Shown here: positions 15,896 through 24,800 of the stretch, in pieces
Layout: every line of letters starts with the position of its first letter
Position numbering within the stretch: the stretch's first letter is position 1
Made by a program: the position numbers and the translations under genes
From: Salinactinospora qingdaonensis
Lineage (GTDB): Bacteria > Actinomycetota > Actinomycetes > Streptosporangiales > Streptosporangiaceae
Assembly: GCF_039539445.1 (NCBI RefSeq)
Contig: NZ_BAABDD010000046.1
Location: 1 to 32,173 of the forward strand
Reading direction: 5' to 3'
DNA length: 32,173 nt
Notes under the pieces: model-generated
The model's input: the letters and a program-made list of their open reading frames with translations, nothing else
Database searches by the model: none
Told to the model about the DNA's origin: nothing

Positions 15896-16138
15896 TTAGC
15901 GCCGCGTGGTGTTGAGGTCGGCGGGCCCCATCAGCTCGGCGACGTCCAAGACGACGATCCCGGCGATGTGTAGTCCTGGCAGCAGCCAGTGCCTCCCCAG
16001 CGTCGTGGCGCGCTTGCCCGCCCTTCGGTCTGTTCGCCGTCGAACACACTCCCGTGCCCGACGCGCCCGTCCATACCCACCGTCTGTCGTCCCATAGAGC
16101 TCCAGCGTGGTGGAGGCCGGTGAGAGCGGGACGATCAC
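15896..16138 (-). pseudogene. Possible gene remnant overlapping repeat copy B
   Basis: The frame reads from GTG 16138 to TAA 15896. Its last 30 codons, HWLLPGLHIAGIVVLDVAEL onward, look protein-like and have G/C-rich third positions. Upstream, the best coding signal shifts to another frame (MDGRVGHGSVFDGEQTEG), as if a base had been lost. The repeat covers the middle, and copy A lacks the tail. I do not recognise the protein, and it may not be coding at all. Confidence 0.25.
15967..16083 (-). repeat. 117-bp inverted repeat, copy B
   Basis: This is the partner of 14470-14586, in the opposite orientation and with two mismatches. Identity stops sharply at both ends (TACACA at the inner end; ACGGT at the outer end). 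Flanking sequences show no obvious target-site duplication. Confidence 0.9.
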
Positions 16139-16182
16139 GGTGGGCCTCTCTCGTGTGCGACTGGCGCCACGTTCGTTAACGA

Positions 16183-16228
16183 CCCCCGTAGCTCGGCCGC
16201 GGCCCGTGGGGTGGGTGAACTACGGGGG
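16183..16228. repeat. Hairpin with 9-bp arms upstream of membrane-protein gene
   Basis: CCCCCGTAG (16183-16191) pairs perfectly with CTACGGGGG (16220-16228) around a 28-base loop. It lies about 155 bp before the ATG at 16383 and could be part of the leader or an operator. No T-run follows. Confidence 0.35.
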
Positions 16229-16382
16229 GATGGGGGCGGCCTCTGACGGGGCTGCTGGGGTGAGCAGACGGCGAGTTCGGGGGCTTCGCCGGTGGGGGCG
16301 GTCACCAACACCAGGCTGTCCGAGATGCCCTTTTTTTGCGTTTGTCGGTATGGTTTCTGGTCAATTGTGAGAGGAGACACCC

Positions 16383-16916
16383 ATGCGGCATCTTGTCGGC
16401 TTCGTCGTCGGCCTCATTCTCGCCCCCGCCATCCTCCTCGGGATGGGATGGGCCCTGCCCCGCCTGCAAACCATCGCCGGCTACAACGGCACCTTCCTGA
16501 GCTTCAGCGGCCTGACCACCGTCGCCGCGCTGAGCACACTCGCACTGATCGTGTCCGTGGCCCTGGCCGCGCCCCGGCTCACCCCGCTCGTGCCGGGTAT
16601 CGCGGGCCTGCTGCTCGTGGGCGCCAGTGCCGTCCACATCGTGCGCACCGACCTCATCGACACGCTCCCCCTGCCGGCCCCCGTGCCGGGCCTGGAGGGA
16701 GCCACCACGCTGCTGTCGCTGGGAGTCTATGTCCCGGTTGGGGCCGCACTGCTCATCCCGCTGCTGCTGCCCTCGCGCTGGCAGAGCTACCGCCCCCGCG
16801 GCGCCCACGCCGCCCACGAAGAAGACGACTACCTCGACGACTTCTACGACGACGAGGACGAAGACGACGACGGCGAGGAACCCGCACCGAGCCACACCCA
16901 GCGCGCGGTTATGTGA
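16383..16916 (+). CDS. Four-helix membrane protein with acidic C-terminal tail
   Basis: This 177-aa protein of unknown function has hydrophobic segments at about residues 4-24, 42-62, 67-87 and 108-128. A cytoplasmic tail follows in which residues 146-166 are nearly all Asp, Glu or Tyr (DDYLDDFYDDEDEDDDGEE). The start is secure: GAGAGGAGA lies seven bases before ATG 16383. It is the only gene on its transcript, ending in a strong hairpin at 16943-16993. Similar small TM proteins with acidic tails are common in Actinomycetota, but no function is assigned. The tail could bind cations or a basic partner. Confidence 0.75.
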   Translation: MRHLVGFVVGLILAPAILLGMGWALPRLQTIAGYNGTFLSFSGLTTVAALSTLALIVSVALAAPRLTPLVPGIAGLLLVGASAVHIVRTDLIDTLPLPAPVPGLEGATTLLSLGVYVPVGAALLIPLLLPSRWQSYRPRGAHAAHEEDDYLDDFYDDEDEDDDGEEPAPSHTQRAVM

Positions 16917-16942
16917 GCCCGGCGCCCCAGGCGCTGGACTGC

Positions 16943-16993
16943 CCAGGTGGGCCGCCGTAGCGCCACCCCCGGCGGCCACGGCGGCCCACCTGG
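16943..16993. terminator. Bidirectional terminator with 16-bp perfect stem
   Basis: CCAGGTGGGCCGCCGT (16943-16958) and its exact complement ACGGCGGCCCACCTGG (16978-16993) enclose a 19-base loop. It sits in the 99-bp gap between convergent genes ending at 16916 and 17016, the expected position. As is common in high-GC bacteria, no T-run follows. Confidence 0.8.
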
Positions 16994-17015
16994 CTGCGCG
17001 TAGCCCGGGCCGCCG

Positions 17016-18245
17016 CTAGCGCGAGCGCCAGCCGGCGCTGTCGGCCACCCCCGGCGGCAGGCGCGGCAACAACCCCGCCCCCGGCGGCGTCCCCGGCTCC
17101 TCGGACCGCTGCGGCGTCGGGGACGCCGGCACCGCCACCGGCGCCGCAGCGGTGGGCGCCGCCGCAGCGGCCTCCACCGGTGTCGCAGCGGCGACCGGCT
17201 CGGCCTCGGGGCCATCGATGTGGCGCCACCAGGCGGCCAGGTGGTCACCGCTGAGTTCGTCGTCGACCCACAACCGCCCCGCCAGGTGGGCATAGCGCCG
17301 CCCCGAACGCCACGTGCGCCGGTCGGGCGGCTGCTCCAAGACCACTACCCGCTGCCCGGCCGTGGCCGGGATGTCGGCCGGGCAGCCCTCGTGGGAGATC
17401 CGGGAGCCGTCGGCGGCGCGCAGGGTCCACCATCCTTGCAGAGGGGTGTAGGCGTCGTTGTCGCCGTCGGTGAAGGCCGCCACCCACTCCGGGCGAGGGC
17501 GTTGGCCAGCCAGATTCTGGCCGGTGGAGCCCACCAGCGCGTTGGCCAACAGCAGGTGCAGTTGGGCGTTGTCGGCGATGCCGTCGAAGCTGACGTGGAA
17601 ACCGCGTCGGGAGTCGCGGTCGAGGACCAGCGCCGAGGCCACCTCGGCCATGCGCAGCAGCGTGGTGATCTCGGCGTACTCGCTGAGCACCTCTCCGAGC
17701 CGGCCGGCCACCGCCAGCAGGTCGGCGCGCATGTCGTCGTCTTCGCGCAGCGCGGCACGCACGTCGGCGTCCCACAGCATGGTGCGCGCCGCCAACCCGT
17801 AGCGACGCGCGGTCCACCAGCCGCGCGTGGCCGCCGGCGCCTCCTCCCCCAGCACCTGGGCGACGCGCTGCTCGTCGGCGGCACTGACCTCGTCGGGGTC
17901 GGGTGGGGTGCCGCCGCCGGTGCGTTCCCAGGCGTGGTAGAACACCCCGGCCGAACGGCCGGTCTCGCGCAGTTGGCGCAGCACCTCCACGCCGGTCTCG
18001 CCGGCGCGGGTGCCTTTTTCCACCAGCGCGCCGGCCACCACCATCAAGTCGGCGGCCAGCCCCGGGGCGAGGTAGTGGCCGGCGAAGATCGGCGCCAGGG
18101 CGTCCAGCGCGATCTCGCGCTCCTCCACGGGCACCCGTGACGCCAGCTCGTTGGCCTCCCTGACGGCCGGGCCCATCCGGTGGACGTCACCGGCCACGGA
18201 AGCGTCGATCAGTTCCTGAAACGCGGCACGAAACGCATCGATCAC
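17016..18245 (-). CDS. Conserved-looking protein of unknown function
   Basis: This 409-aa soluble protein belongs to no family I recognise. Residues about 1-120 are helical with many Ala and Leu. A central part (DNAQLHLLLANALVGSTGQN, then RPEWVAAFTDGDNDAYTPL) is followed by WRHIDGPEAEP. The last 60 residues are an Ala/Pro linker. There is no signal peptide or membrane segment. I use GTG 18245 as the start; a TTG at 18263 in the same frame has no better ribosome site. The gene is 34 bp downstream of the tyrosine recombinase stop and may share its transcript, but nothing in the sequence shows a link to recombination. Confidence 0.65.
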   Translation of the reverse strand: MIDAFRAAFQELIDASVAGDVHRMGPAVREANELASRVPVEEREIALDALAPIFAGHYLAPGLAADLMVVAGALVEKGTRAGETGVEVLRQLRETGRSAGVFYHAWERTGGGTPPDPDEVSAADEQRVAQVLGEEAPAATRGWWTARRYGLAARTMLWDADVRAALREDDDMRADLLAVAGRLGEVLSEYAEITTLLRMAEVASALVLDRDSRRGFHVSFDGIADNAQLHLLLANALVGSTGQNLAGQRPRPEWVAAFTDGDNDAYTPLQGWWTLRAADGSRISHEGCPADIPATAGQRVVVLEQPPDRRTWRSGRRYAHLAGRLWVDDELSGDHLAAWWRHIDGPEAEPVAAATPVEAAAAAPTAAAPVAVPASPTPQRSEEPGTPPGAGLLPRLPPGVADSAGWRSR

Positions 18246-18279
18246 CCAGGCATTTTTCCACAATCCAGACAGGTGTGGG

Positions 18280-19491
18280 TCACAGGCCCAGGCGCGTCAC
18301 CGCATTGTCCTCCAACGGGTGGGCGGTACGGATGTAGCCGTGCACGGTGCGTGGGTTGCTCCACCGGCCCTGGCGCATGATCTCGCGGTCGCTGGCGCCG
18401 CCCAGCGCGGCCTGGGTGGCAAACCCGGCGCGCAGCGAGTGCCCCCCGAAGGCGTCGGGGTCCAGCCCGGCCCGCTGGGCGTAGCGTTTGACCAGTTCGG
18501 CCACAGCCCGCCCCGACATGGGGCGCTGCCCAATGTGGCCGTGGCGGCTCACGGGGGGAAACAGCGCGCGGGCGCTGCCATCGGCCAGGTCGGTGCCGGC
18601 GTAGGTGTGGCACACGTGCTCGTGGTCGTCGACGGCGGTGGCGGCTTGTTCCACTACGGCACGCACCGCCGCTGTGCCGCCGTCGCGGTGGGCCTGGAGT
18701 ACCTGCGACCAGGCGGCGAAGGCACACACCGCGCACGTGGCCGCGCGGCGCCCGCGCGGCAGCGCCACCCGCTGGCCGTGCTGGGCCTGCTGGTCGGTTT
18801 TGGTCGCTGCCAGGCTGACCACCAGCAGCGGATCGCCGGTGCTGAGGTCGTGGTCGCAGACGACATCGTCGTAGCTGATGGCGGCTAGCTCGCTGCGGCG
18901 CAGCGCTCCGGCGAAGCCGGCCAGGAGCAGCAGCGTGTCGCGCAGCCGCGCCACGCCCCCCGGGTAGGCCGGGCCGGGACGCTGCTCCAGCAGCCGCTCC
19001 AACGTCTCCAGCAGGAGGGGGCGCTTGCGCTGTGGGGGGCTGCGGCGGCGCCGCCGGATGCCGCGCAGCGTCATGCGCACCACATCGGCGCGGGTAGGGG
19101 AGGCTAGTCCTTGGGCGGCGTGCACCGCGGCGATCGCAGCGGCCTTGCGCTCCAGGGTCGCCGCCGACAGCGCCCACCGGCCGGTGTCGTCGCTGTGGCG
19201 CGTCTCGGCGGCTGCGGCCAGGTACACGGCCACGTCCACCGCGTCGGCCGGCAGAGCGCGGCGCCCTTCGGCGGCGCACCAGGCGGTGAAGGCCACCCAG
19301 TCCGAACGGTAGGCGCGCAGCGTGTTGGGGGACTGGGCCGCGGCCAGGTAGCGTCCCAGGGCTTGGGCCTGCTCAGCGTCGAAGCGCTGGCGCACCGCAT
19401 CCAGGGCCGCGGCATCCACCAGGACACTGTGGGCGCCGGCGGCCAGCCGCTCGCGTACTGCGGCGGGCACCATCTGCGCCATTTCGCTCAT
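18280..19491 (-). CDS. Tyrosine recombinase (integrase-like, with W in place of second catalytic His)
   Basis: This 403-aa site-specific recombinase has a SAM-like core-binding domain at about 37-140 and a catalytic domain at 155-395. It shows R198 (GALRRSEL), K231 (ATKTD), H351 and R354 (GGHSLRAG), W377 (QGRWSN) in the H/W position, and Y386 in HGYIR. A segment of about 60 residues between K231 and the HxxR box contains a Cys pair (CAVC) and HEHVCH. This insertion is longer than in Xer proteins and is typical of transposon and ICE integrases. The start is ATG 19491 with AGGAGG about 12 bases upstream. A 15-8-15 inverted repeat lies about 250 bp upstream and may be its core site. Confidence 0.85.
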   Translation of the reverse strand: MSEMAQMVPAAVRERLAAGAHSVLVDAAALDAVRQRFDAEQAQALGRYLAAAQSPNTLRAYRSDWVAFTAWCAAEGRRALPADAVDVAVYLAAAAETRHSDDTGRWALSAATLERKAAAIAAVHAAQGLASPTRADVVRMTLRGIRRRRRSPPQRKRPLLLETLERLLEQRPGPAYPGGVARLRDTLLLLAGFAGALRRSELAAISYDDVVCDHDLSTGDPLLVVSLAATKTDQQAQHGQRVALPRGRRAATCAVCAFAAWSQVLQAHRDGGTAAVRAVVEQAATAVDDHEHVCHTYAGTDLADGSARALFPPVSRHGHIGQRPMSGRAVAELVKRYAQRAGLDPDAFGGHSLRAGFATQAALGGASDREIMRQGRWSNPRTVHGYIRTAHPLEDNAVTRLGL

Positions 19492-19843
19492 GGTGAGCGA
19501 CGACCTCCTGTCCACGTGATACGGGGGCGGCGGCAGTTCGTTGGTTGAGGCGAAGAGGTCACCCTTCGTGGTGATGTGTTGGCGTATCGGCCCACCGGGG
19601 CGACCCCGCCGCCCCGGTGGAGAAGCCTCGCCGAAGTCGCCTGCTCCCGCCCCGCCTGAGACCACCCCGTGGGGCGGCGATGAGTGTGGCCCCGGGAAGG
19701 CCCCGCCCGGGGGCGCATGGCCGCGCCGCACGGCGCCGGTGCAGGACACGTTTTTTCGCGTTTCCTGCACCGGTTCCGCCGGTGCTGGGCGCGACGGTCT
19801 GCACGGCGGCACCGGCTGCGGCCATTGAGGTGGGGCGTGGGGC
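19492..19843. other. Intergenic region of about 350 bp upstream of the recombinase
   Basis: No supported gene lies here; open frames read only as low-complexity Pro/Arg/Gly strings. It contains the recombinase ribosome site and the 38-bp inverted repeat at 19736-19773. All surrounding genes run leftward, so it is a promoter region for the recombinase and a termination region for the gene ending at 19844. Confidence 0.5.
19736..19773. other. Lox-like 15-8-15 inverted repeat, possible recombination site
   Basis: CCGGTGCAGGACACG (19736-19750) and CGTTTCCTGCACCGG (19759-19773) pair with one mismatch (the outer 11 bp are perfect). They flank the 8-bp centre TTTTTTCG. This spacing is that of tyrosine-recombinase core sites (two inverted arms with 6-8 bp between). 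It lies about 250 bp upstream of such a recombinase. A terminator for the preceding gene is an alternative, but no T-run follows the stem in that direction. Confidence 0.55.
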
Positions 19844-20299
19844 TCACGCGAAGGCCCGCCCGATCGCGGTGAGTATGTCGAGGGGGCTGGCCAGCGACAA
19901 CAGCAGCAGCGCGGAGAAGGCCACCGCGGCGGCGAACAGGCCGGCGGCCACCCAGCGGCGCAGCCATAGCCCCACCACGGCGCCGGCCAGCGGCACCACC
20001 ACCGCGCACCCCACCAGCGCCGCCAGGTAGGTCGCCGTGGTCTGGCGGGCCTGCTGGCCGGCCGAGCCGGTGGCCGCCGCCGAGACCAGCGCCAGACCCT
20101 CGGCCAGATACAGCAGGGCGAACAGGGCCGAACCCAGCAGCCATACACTGGCCAGTACCACCCACGCCACGACCGGCCAGCGGCGTGGCGCATCGAGGAC
20201 CACCGGGGTGCGGCTGACGGGACGGACTTGCGGGATCGGCGTCGCGGGGGCCGCGCGCCCGTGCGCGCGAGCCGTCTTTTTCTTCTTCTTAGGCGACAT
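19844..20299 (-). CDS. Small membrane protein with Lys-rich N-terminus
   Basis: This is a 151-aa protein with a basic, cytoplasmic N-terminus (five lysines in residues 4-8) and three hydrophobic segments at about 43-68, 91-112 and 117-140. No family is recognised. The start is ATG 20299; GGGGAGGAG lies four bases upstream. It is divergent from the DUF2252 gene (142 bp). The gene may be expressed alone, since a 15-bp-arm inverted repeat and the recombinase follow. Confidence 0.65.
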   Translation of the reverse strand: MSPKKKKKTARAHGRAAPATPIPQVRPVSRTPVVLDAPRRWPVVAWVVLASVWLLGSALFALLYLAEGLALVSAAATGSAGQQARQTTATYLAALVGCAVVVPLAGAVVGLWLRRWVAAGLFAAAVAFSALLLLSLASPLDILTAIGRAFA

Positions 20300-20441
20300 C
20301 GCTCCTCCCCAGCACCTGCGCCTCGGCTAGCCTAGTCGCCGGCGGCCCGTGGTGGGTGCGCCGCTGCAACGCCCCGGAGTGTTTACCCCCGGAAACCCCT
20401 GACTTATCCGGTGATACTGCACCCTCACCTCTAAAGCGGTC
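20300..20441. promoter_or_regulatory. Divergent promoter region, membrane protein / DUF2252
   Basis: This 142-bp spacer carries starts in both directions. On the plus side a -10-like GATACT lies about 25 bases before the ATG at 20442. No convincing -35 is visible. The stretch 20380-20440 is less GC-rich than average. Confidence 0.3.
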
Positions 20442-21803
20442 ATGATAGGAAGCATGATCACTTTCCCGGAATCCTGGGGGACGCAGACCCCCGAGCAGCG
20501 CCAGGAACGCATCGTGACCACCCTGGTGGAGGCCTTCGCTGACCTGATGGAGGCCAACCCCAGTGCGTTTCGCACCAAATTCCGCAAGATGGCCGCCGAC
20601 CCCTTCGCGTTCTACCGCGGCAGCGCGTGCCTGTTCTTCGCCGACATGGCCCAACTGCACGACCCGTGGGCCGACGAGCGCACCTCGCGGGTGTGGATCC
20701 AAGGTGACCTGCACGCCGAGAACTTCGGCACCTACATGGACGGCCAGGGCCGGCTCATCTTCGACGTCAACGACTTCGACGAAGCCTACGTGGGCCACTT
20801 CACCTGGGACGTGCAGCGCTTCGTGGCCAGCATCGCCCTGTTGGCCTGGCAAAAAGCCCTCTCCGACGACGACATCGCCCACATCGTGCCCCGGTATGTG
20901 CGCGCCTACATCGACCAGGTGCGCCACTTCGCCACCCACGGCGAGGACGACGTGTTCTCCCTGGGGTTGGACAACGCCGACGGGGTCATCCACGACGTGC
21001 TCCAGCAGGCGCGGATGCGCAGCCGGGTGTCGCTGCTGGACTCGGTGACCGTCATCGACGGCTACGAACGGCGCTTCCGTGAGGGCACCGGAGTGCGGCG
21101 CCTCGACGACAGCGAACGCGCCCAGGTGCTGGCCGCATTCGAGCGCTACCAGCAGACCATCCCCTACGACAAGCGCTACGAGGGCATCGCCTACACCGTC
21201 AAAGACATCGTGGGCCGCAGCGGGTTCGGAATCGGCAGCGCCGGGCTGCCCGCCTACAACATCCTCATCGAGGGCTACACCCAAGCCCTCGACAACGACA
21301 TCGTGCTGTCGATGAAGCAAGGCAACGTCGCCGCCCCCTCCCGCGTCGTCACCGAGCAGCGCATCGCCGACTACTTCGAGCACCACGGCCACCGCACCGC
21401 CGAATCCCAGCGGGCACTGCAAGCCCACGCCGACCCGCTGCTGGGCCACACCGACATCGACGGGGTCGGCTTCGTCGTGGCCGAACTCTCCCCCTACAAC
21501 TCCGACCTGGACTGGGGAGAGCTCACCGAACCCGACGAGATCACCGCCGTTTTGGGCGACCTGGGACGAGCCACCGCCAAAGCCCACTGCGTCTCCGACG
21601 CCGACTCCGACCGGACTTTGGTGCCCTTCCAAACCGAGCAGGCCATCATGGAACGCCTGGGCGGCCACGAAGAGGAGTTCGTGGCGGCGATGACGCGCTT
21701 CGCCCACGACTACGCCGCCAACGTACGCGAAGACCACCGGCTGTTCGTCGAAGCCTTCCGCAACAACGCCATCCCCGGCGTGCACTCCAGCGGGTCGGCC
21801 TAA
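20442..21803 (+). CDS. DUF2252 family protein
   Basis: This is a 453-aa protein. The family signature GDLHAENFG lies at 88-96 and DVNDFDEA at 108-115. These resemble the catalytic HxDxxxxN and metal-binding DxD segments of aminoglycoside-kinase-like enzymes, so a phosphotransfer role is plausible but unproven. KDIVGRSGFGIGSAG and YTQALDNDIVL are further conserved-looking stretches. The start is ATG 20442; an ATG four codons later (20454) is an alternative. The stop codon overlaps the stop of the convergent nuclease-helicase gene by three bases. Confidence 0.85.
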   Translation: MIGSMITFPESWGTQTPEQRQERIVTTLVEAFADLMEANPSAFRTKFRKMAADPFAFYRGSACLFFADMAQLHDPWADERTSRVWIQGDLHAENFGTYMDGQGRLIFDVNDFDEAYVGHFTWDVQRFVASIALLAWQKALSDDDIAHIVPRYVRAYIDQVRHFATHGEDDVFSLGLDNADGVIHDVLQQARMRSRVSLLDSVTVIDGYERRFREGTGVRRLDDSERAQVLAAFERYQQTIPYDKRYEGIAYTVKDIVGRSGFGIGSAGLPAYNILIEGYTQALDNDIVLSMKQGNVAAPSRVVTEQRIADYFEHHGHRTAESQRALQAHADPLLGHTDIDGVGFVVAELSPYNSDLDWGELTEPDEITAVLGDLGRATAKAHCVSDADSDRTLVPFQTEQAIMERLGGHEEEFVAAMTRFAHDYAANVREDHRLFVEAFRNNAIPGVHSSGSA

Positions 21804-24800
21804 AGCTCCTCGATGGGCCGGGCCTGCGCGCACACGCCGGCGAAACCGGCCAGCGCGCGCAGTTCGGCCACCGAGCGAGGCGCTGCCGTGGCCAGGCCCG
21901 GCGCATACACCAGCGCCGCCACCACCTGCGCGCGCGACAGCGCCACATTGAGCCGGTTGCGCGAAAGCACAAAGTCCAGGCCCCGCGCGACGTCGGCAGC
22001 GCTGGAAACCGTCATGGAACACAGCACCACCGGCGCCTCCTGGCCTTGGAACCGGTCAACGGTGCCCACCCGCACCCCCTCCAGGCCGGCCTGGGCCAAC
22101 GCCTGGCGCAGCGCACGCACCTGTAGGTTGAACGGCGCCACCACCATGATGTCGGCGGCGCACAGCCGCCGCTGCGGCTCCCCCGGCTGCACCAGCTCCA
22201 CCCCCACCAGGCGCCCGGCCAACCCCACCACAGCCTCGACCTCCTCGGGGCTGTGCGTGGCGCGGCCGGTGTGGTCGACCTCGCAGCGGTACAGGCCGGG
22301 CCGGTGGCCCACCAGGTCACGCTGGTGGGCCACCGGGTGGGACCGCAGCCGCCCGCGGTAGGACAACTGCGACACCGGCGCGCACACGCGGGGATGCATC
22401 CGGCGGGTCTGGTCTAAAAAGTAGCCGCGTGCGGCGTCGATGATCCCCTCCTCGCCCACCAGGTGCTCCAGCGCTGAGGCGCCGGCGCCCTCGGCGTGGC
22501 TGCCTTGGACCACCTGGGGAAGCTGCTGGGGGTCGCCCAGCAGCACCAGGTTGCGGCTGGCTGCCGAGACCGCCAGGGTGTCGGCCAGCGCGAACTGGCC
22601 CGCCTCGTCGACGATCAGAGTCTCCACCGGGTCGCCCACCAGCATCGGGTTGGCGAAGTTCCAGGCCGTGCCGCCCAGGAGGTAGCCGCCGTCGCGGCGG
22701 GCGCGCCAGGCGGTGAGGTCGCGCACCGTGGCGGGTTGATCCCACGCCGTCTCGGTATCGCTGTTGGGGCCGGGGCGTTTGGCCGCGGGCAGTTCCCAAC
22801 CGGCCTGGGCTGCGGCTCGCGCCGCCGCGGCCATCACGTTCTCGATGGCCTTGTGGCTGGTCGAGCACACGCCCACCGTGTGGCCGCCGGCCACCAGGTG
22901 CGTGATGAGCTGGGCGGCCAGGTAGGTTTTGCCCGCCCCCGGTGGGCCTTGCACCGCCAGATAGGAGTGGTCGAGGTCGTCGACGGCGTCGATGACCGTG
23001 GCCACCAGGTCGTGGTCGCGCTCCTCGGGCCGGGGCAGGCCGGTGCGGGTGCGCAGCCGCGGGCAGGCGCGCCGGGCCACGTCGAGGCCGGCCAGCGCCG
23101 GCAGGGCCGCGCTGTCACCGGAGCCCAAGTGGGCCACGAGGTTCTCGGTCCACTGCGCCAACGTGGTGTCTTTGGGGGTGGCCCGTACCGGCGGGCCCGG
23201 CAGCACCGCCACCGGCAGTCGGGTGTAGGTGGTGGTGGGCTCGCCGCGTTCGACCACCTCCACCCGCTCGGCGGTGGCGCGTTCCACCTGGGCGTCGACC
23301 ACCTGGGCGGGCTGGCCGGCCGGGCTGGGGTAGAGCAGTCGCACCTGCTCGCCGGCGGTGAAGGGGTGGGGGCGGGAGGGGTCGGCGCGTAGCCGCACCT
23401 CGCGGCGGGCCTTGCGCTGGCGTCCGGTGGGCTCCTGCCAGGCGCCGGCTTGGCCCCCCAGCGGCACCAGGCAGTCGTGGTCGGCCTCCAGCTCCTCCAG
23501 CGGTGCTGCCAGGCGCCGGAAGTACTCCCACCAGGCTGGGCGCTCCTCACGGCGGTAGTAGCCCACCAGCGCCGCCAAGACCGCGCGGGCCTGGGCCTGC
23601 TCGTCGCGCTGGTCGGCGTGGGCGGCCACGCCGGCCAGCAGCGGCTCGGTCAGCGCCTGCTGGCGGGCCTCGATGTCGGCGCGGCGCTGGGCCGCCTCCC
23701 GTGAACGGCTGGCCTCCTCGGCGTCGAGTTCGCCTTGGGCCACCGGGCGGCAACGCACGTCGTGGTCGATGCGTTGCTTTTCCAGCCAGTCGCGCAGCCG
23801 TGCGGTCGACACGCAGTCGTCGCGGTTGTAGGCGGCGATGGTGGACAGCAGGTGGTGGGCGTGATCGTCGTCGCCGGCCTGCCAGGCGGCCACACAGGCG
23901 GCGTAGGTGTCGATGCTGGAGGTGGCCGTGGTGACCTGCCCGTGGCGGCCCGCGCCGCCGTAGAGGGGTTCGAGGTATTTGATCGAGTAGGAGCGCTGCG
24001 AGACCCGCAGGCTCGCGCGGACCACGGTGTAGAGGTCGACGAGGCGGTTGCGGCGCAGCAGATCGTCGACCTCGGCTTCGCGGGTGGCGAAGGTGGCCGC
24101 CAACAGTTTCAGCCGGTCGGCCTCATAGGAGGCGTAGTGGTAGATGTGGGCCTGGGGGTAGGTGGCCAGGCGGGCCAGCACGAAGTCCACGAAGGATTCG
24201 AAGGCCTGCTTTTCTTGGGCGCGGTTGTGGGCCCAAAACGTGTGGAAATGCTCCCCGGCGTCGCTGCCGGGGGTGGCCGTGTCGCCGGTGACGACCCCGA
24301 ACAGGTACTCCAGGCCGCGCCCGTCGCCGGCGTCGTAGTAGGGGAAGCCCTCCATGTCGAAGAACATGTCGCCGGGGCTGGGCTCGGGCAGCATCGCCAG
24401 CCCCGCGTGGTCATAGACCTCGGCGATGACCTCGCCTTGGGGGTTGTCGGCGGTGCGGGTGGCGTCTTGGCGGACCTGGAGCGCGGCCTGGTCGCGCAGC
24501 CGGGTGAAGGTGTGGTGCGCCACCGTGGCCGGCCGGTCCTGCTCGTGGGCGCGAGCCAGGGCGTCGATGGTGTCGATGCCGGCTTGGCGCAGTTTGGTGG
24601 CCTGGTCGCTGCGCATGCCGGCCACGAGCGACAGGTGGCGGGCCTGGGCGCGGCCGTGGGCGCACCAGGTGGCATAGCCGCAGCCCTCACAGGCCGGGCG
24701 GGGCTCGCCCCACAGCGGGTGGGGGGCGGTGACCGGGCCGGCGAGGCGGTGTAGGAGCTGCTGGCGCAGCCGCGCCAGCAGCGGGGTGAACTCCGCAGCC

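Larger units (their letters stand above)
15841..16382. other. Intergenic region of about 540 bp with repeat copy B
   Basis: The region holds repeat copy B (15967-16083) and a 9-bp hairpin (16183-16228), and ends with GAGAGGAGA, the ribosome site of the next gene. On the minus strand, an open frame of 80 codons (15896-16138) ends in GLHIAGIVVLDVAELMGPAD with G/C-rich third positions. It crosses the repeat and has no recognised family or ribosome site. It may be the 3' remnant of a lost gene. Confidence 0.5.

Noticed and set aside
19736..19773. Dif site for XerCD
   Set aside because: The centre is 8 bp, not 6, and arm sequences do not resemble the known dif consensus; a site for the adjacent integrase is more likely.
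20289..22022. 577-codon minus-strand frame opposite DUF2252
   Set aside because: Gly/Val-rich antisense pattern without motifs, while DUF2252 signatures are on the plus strand.
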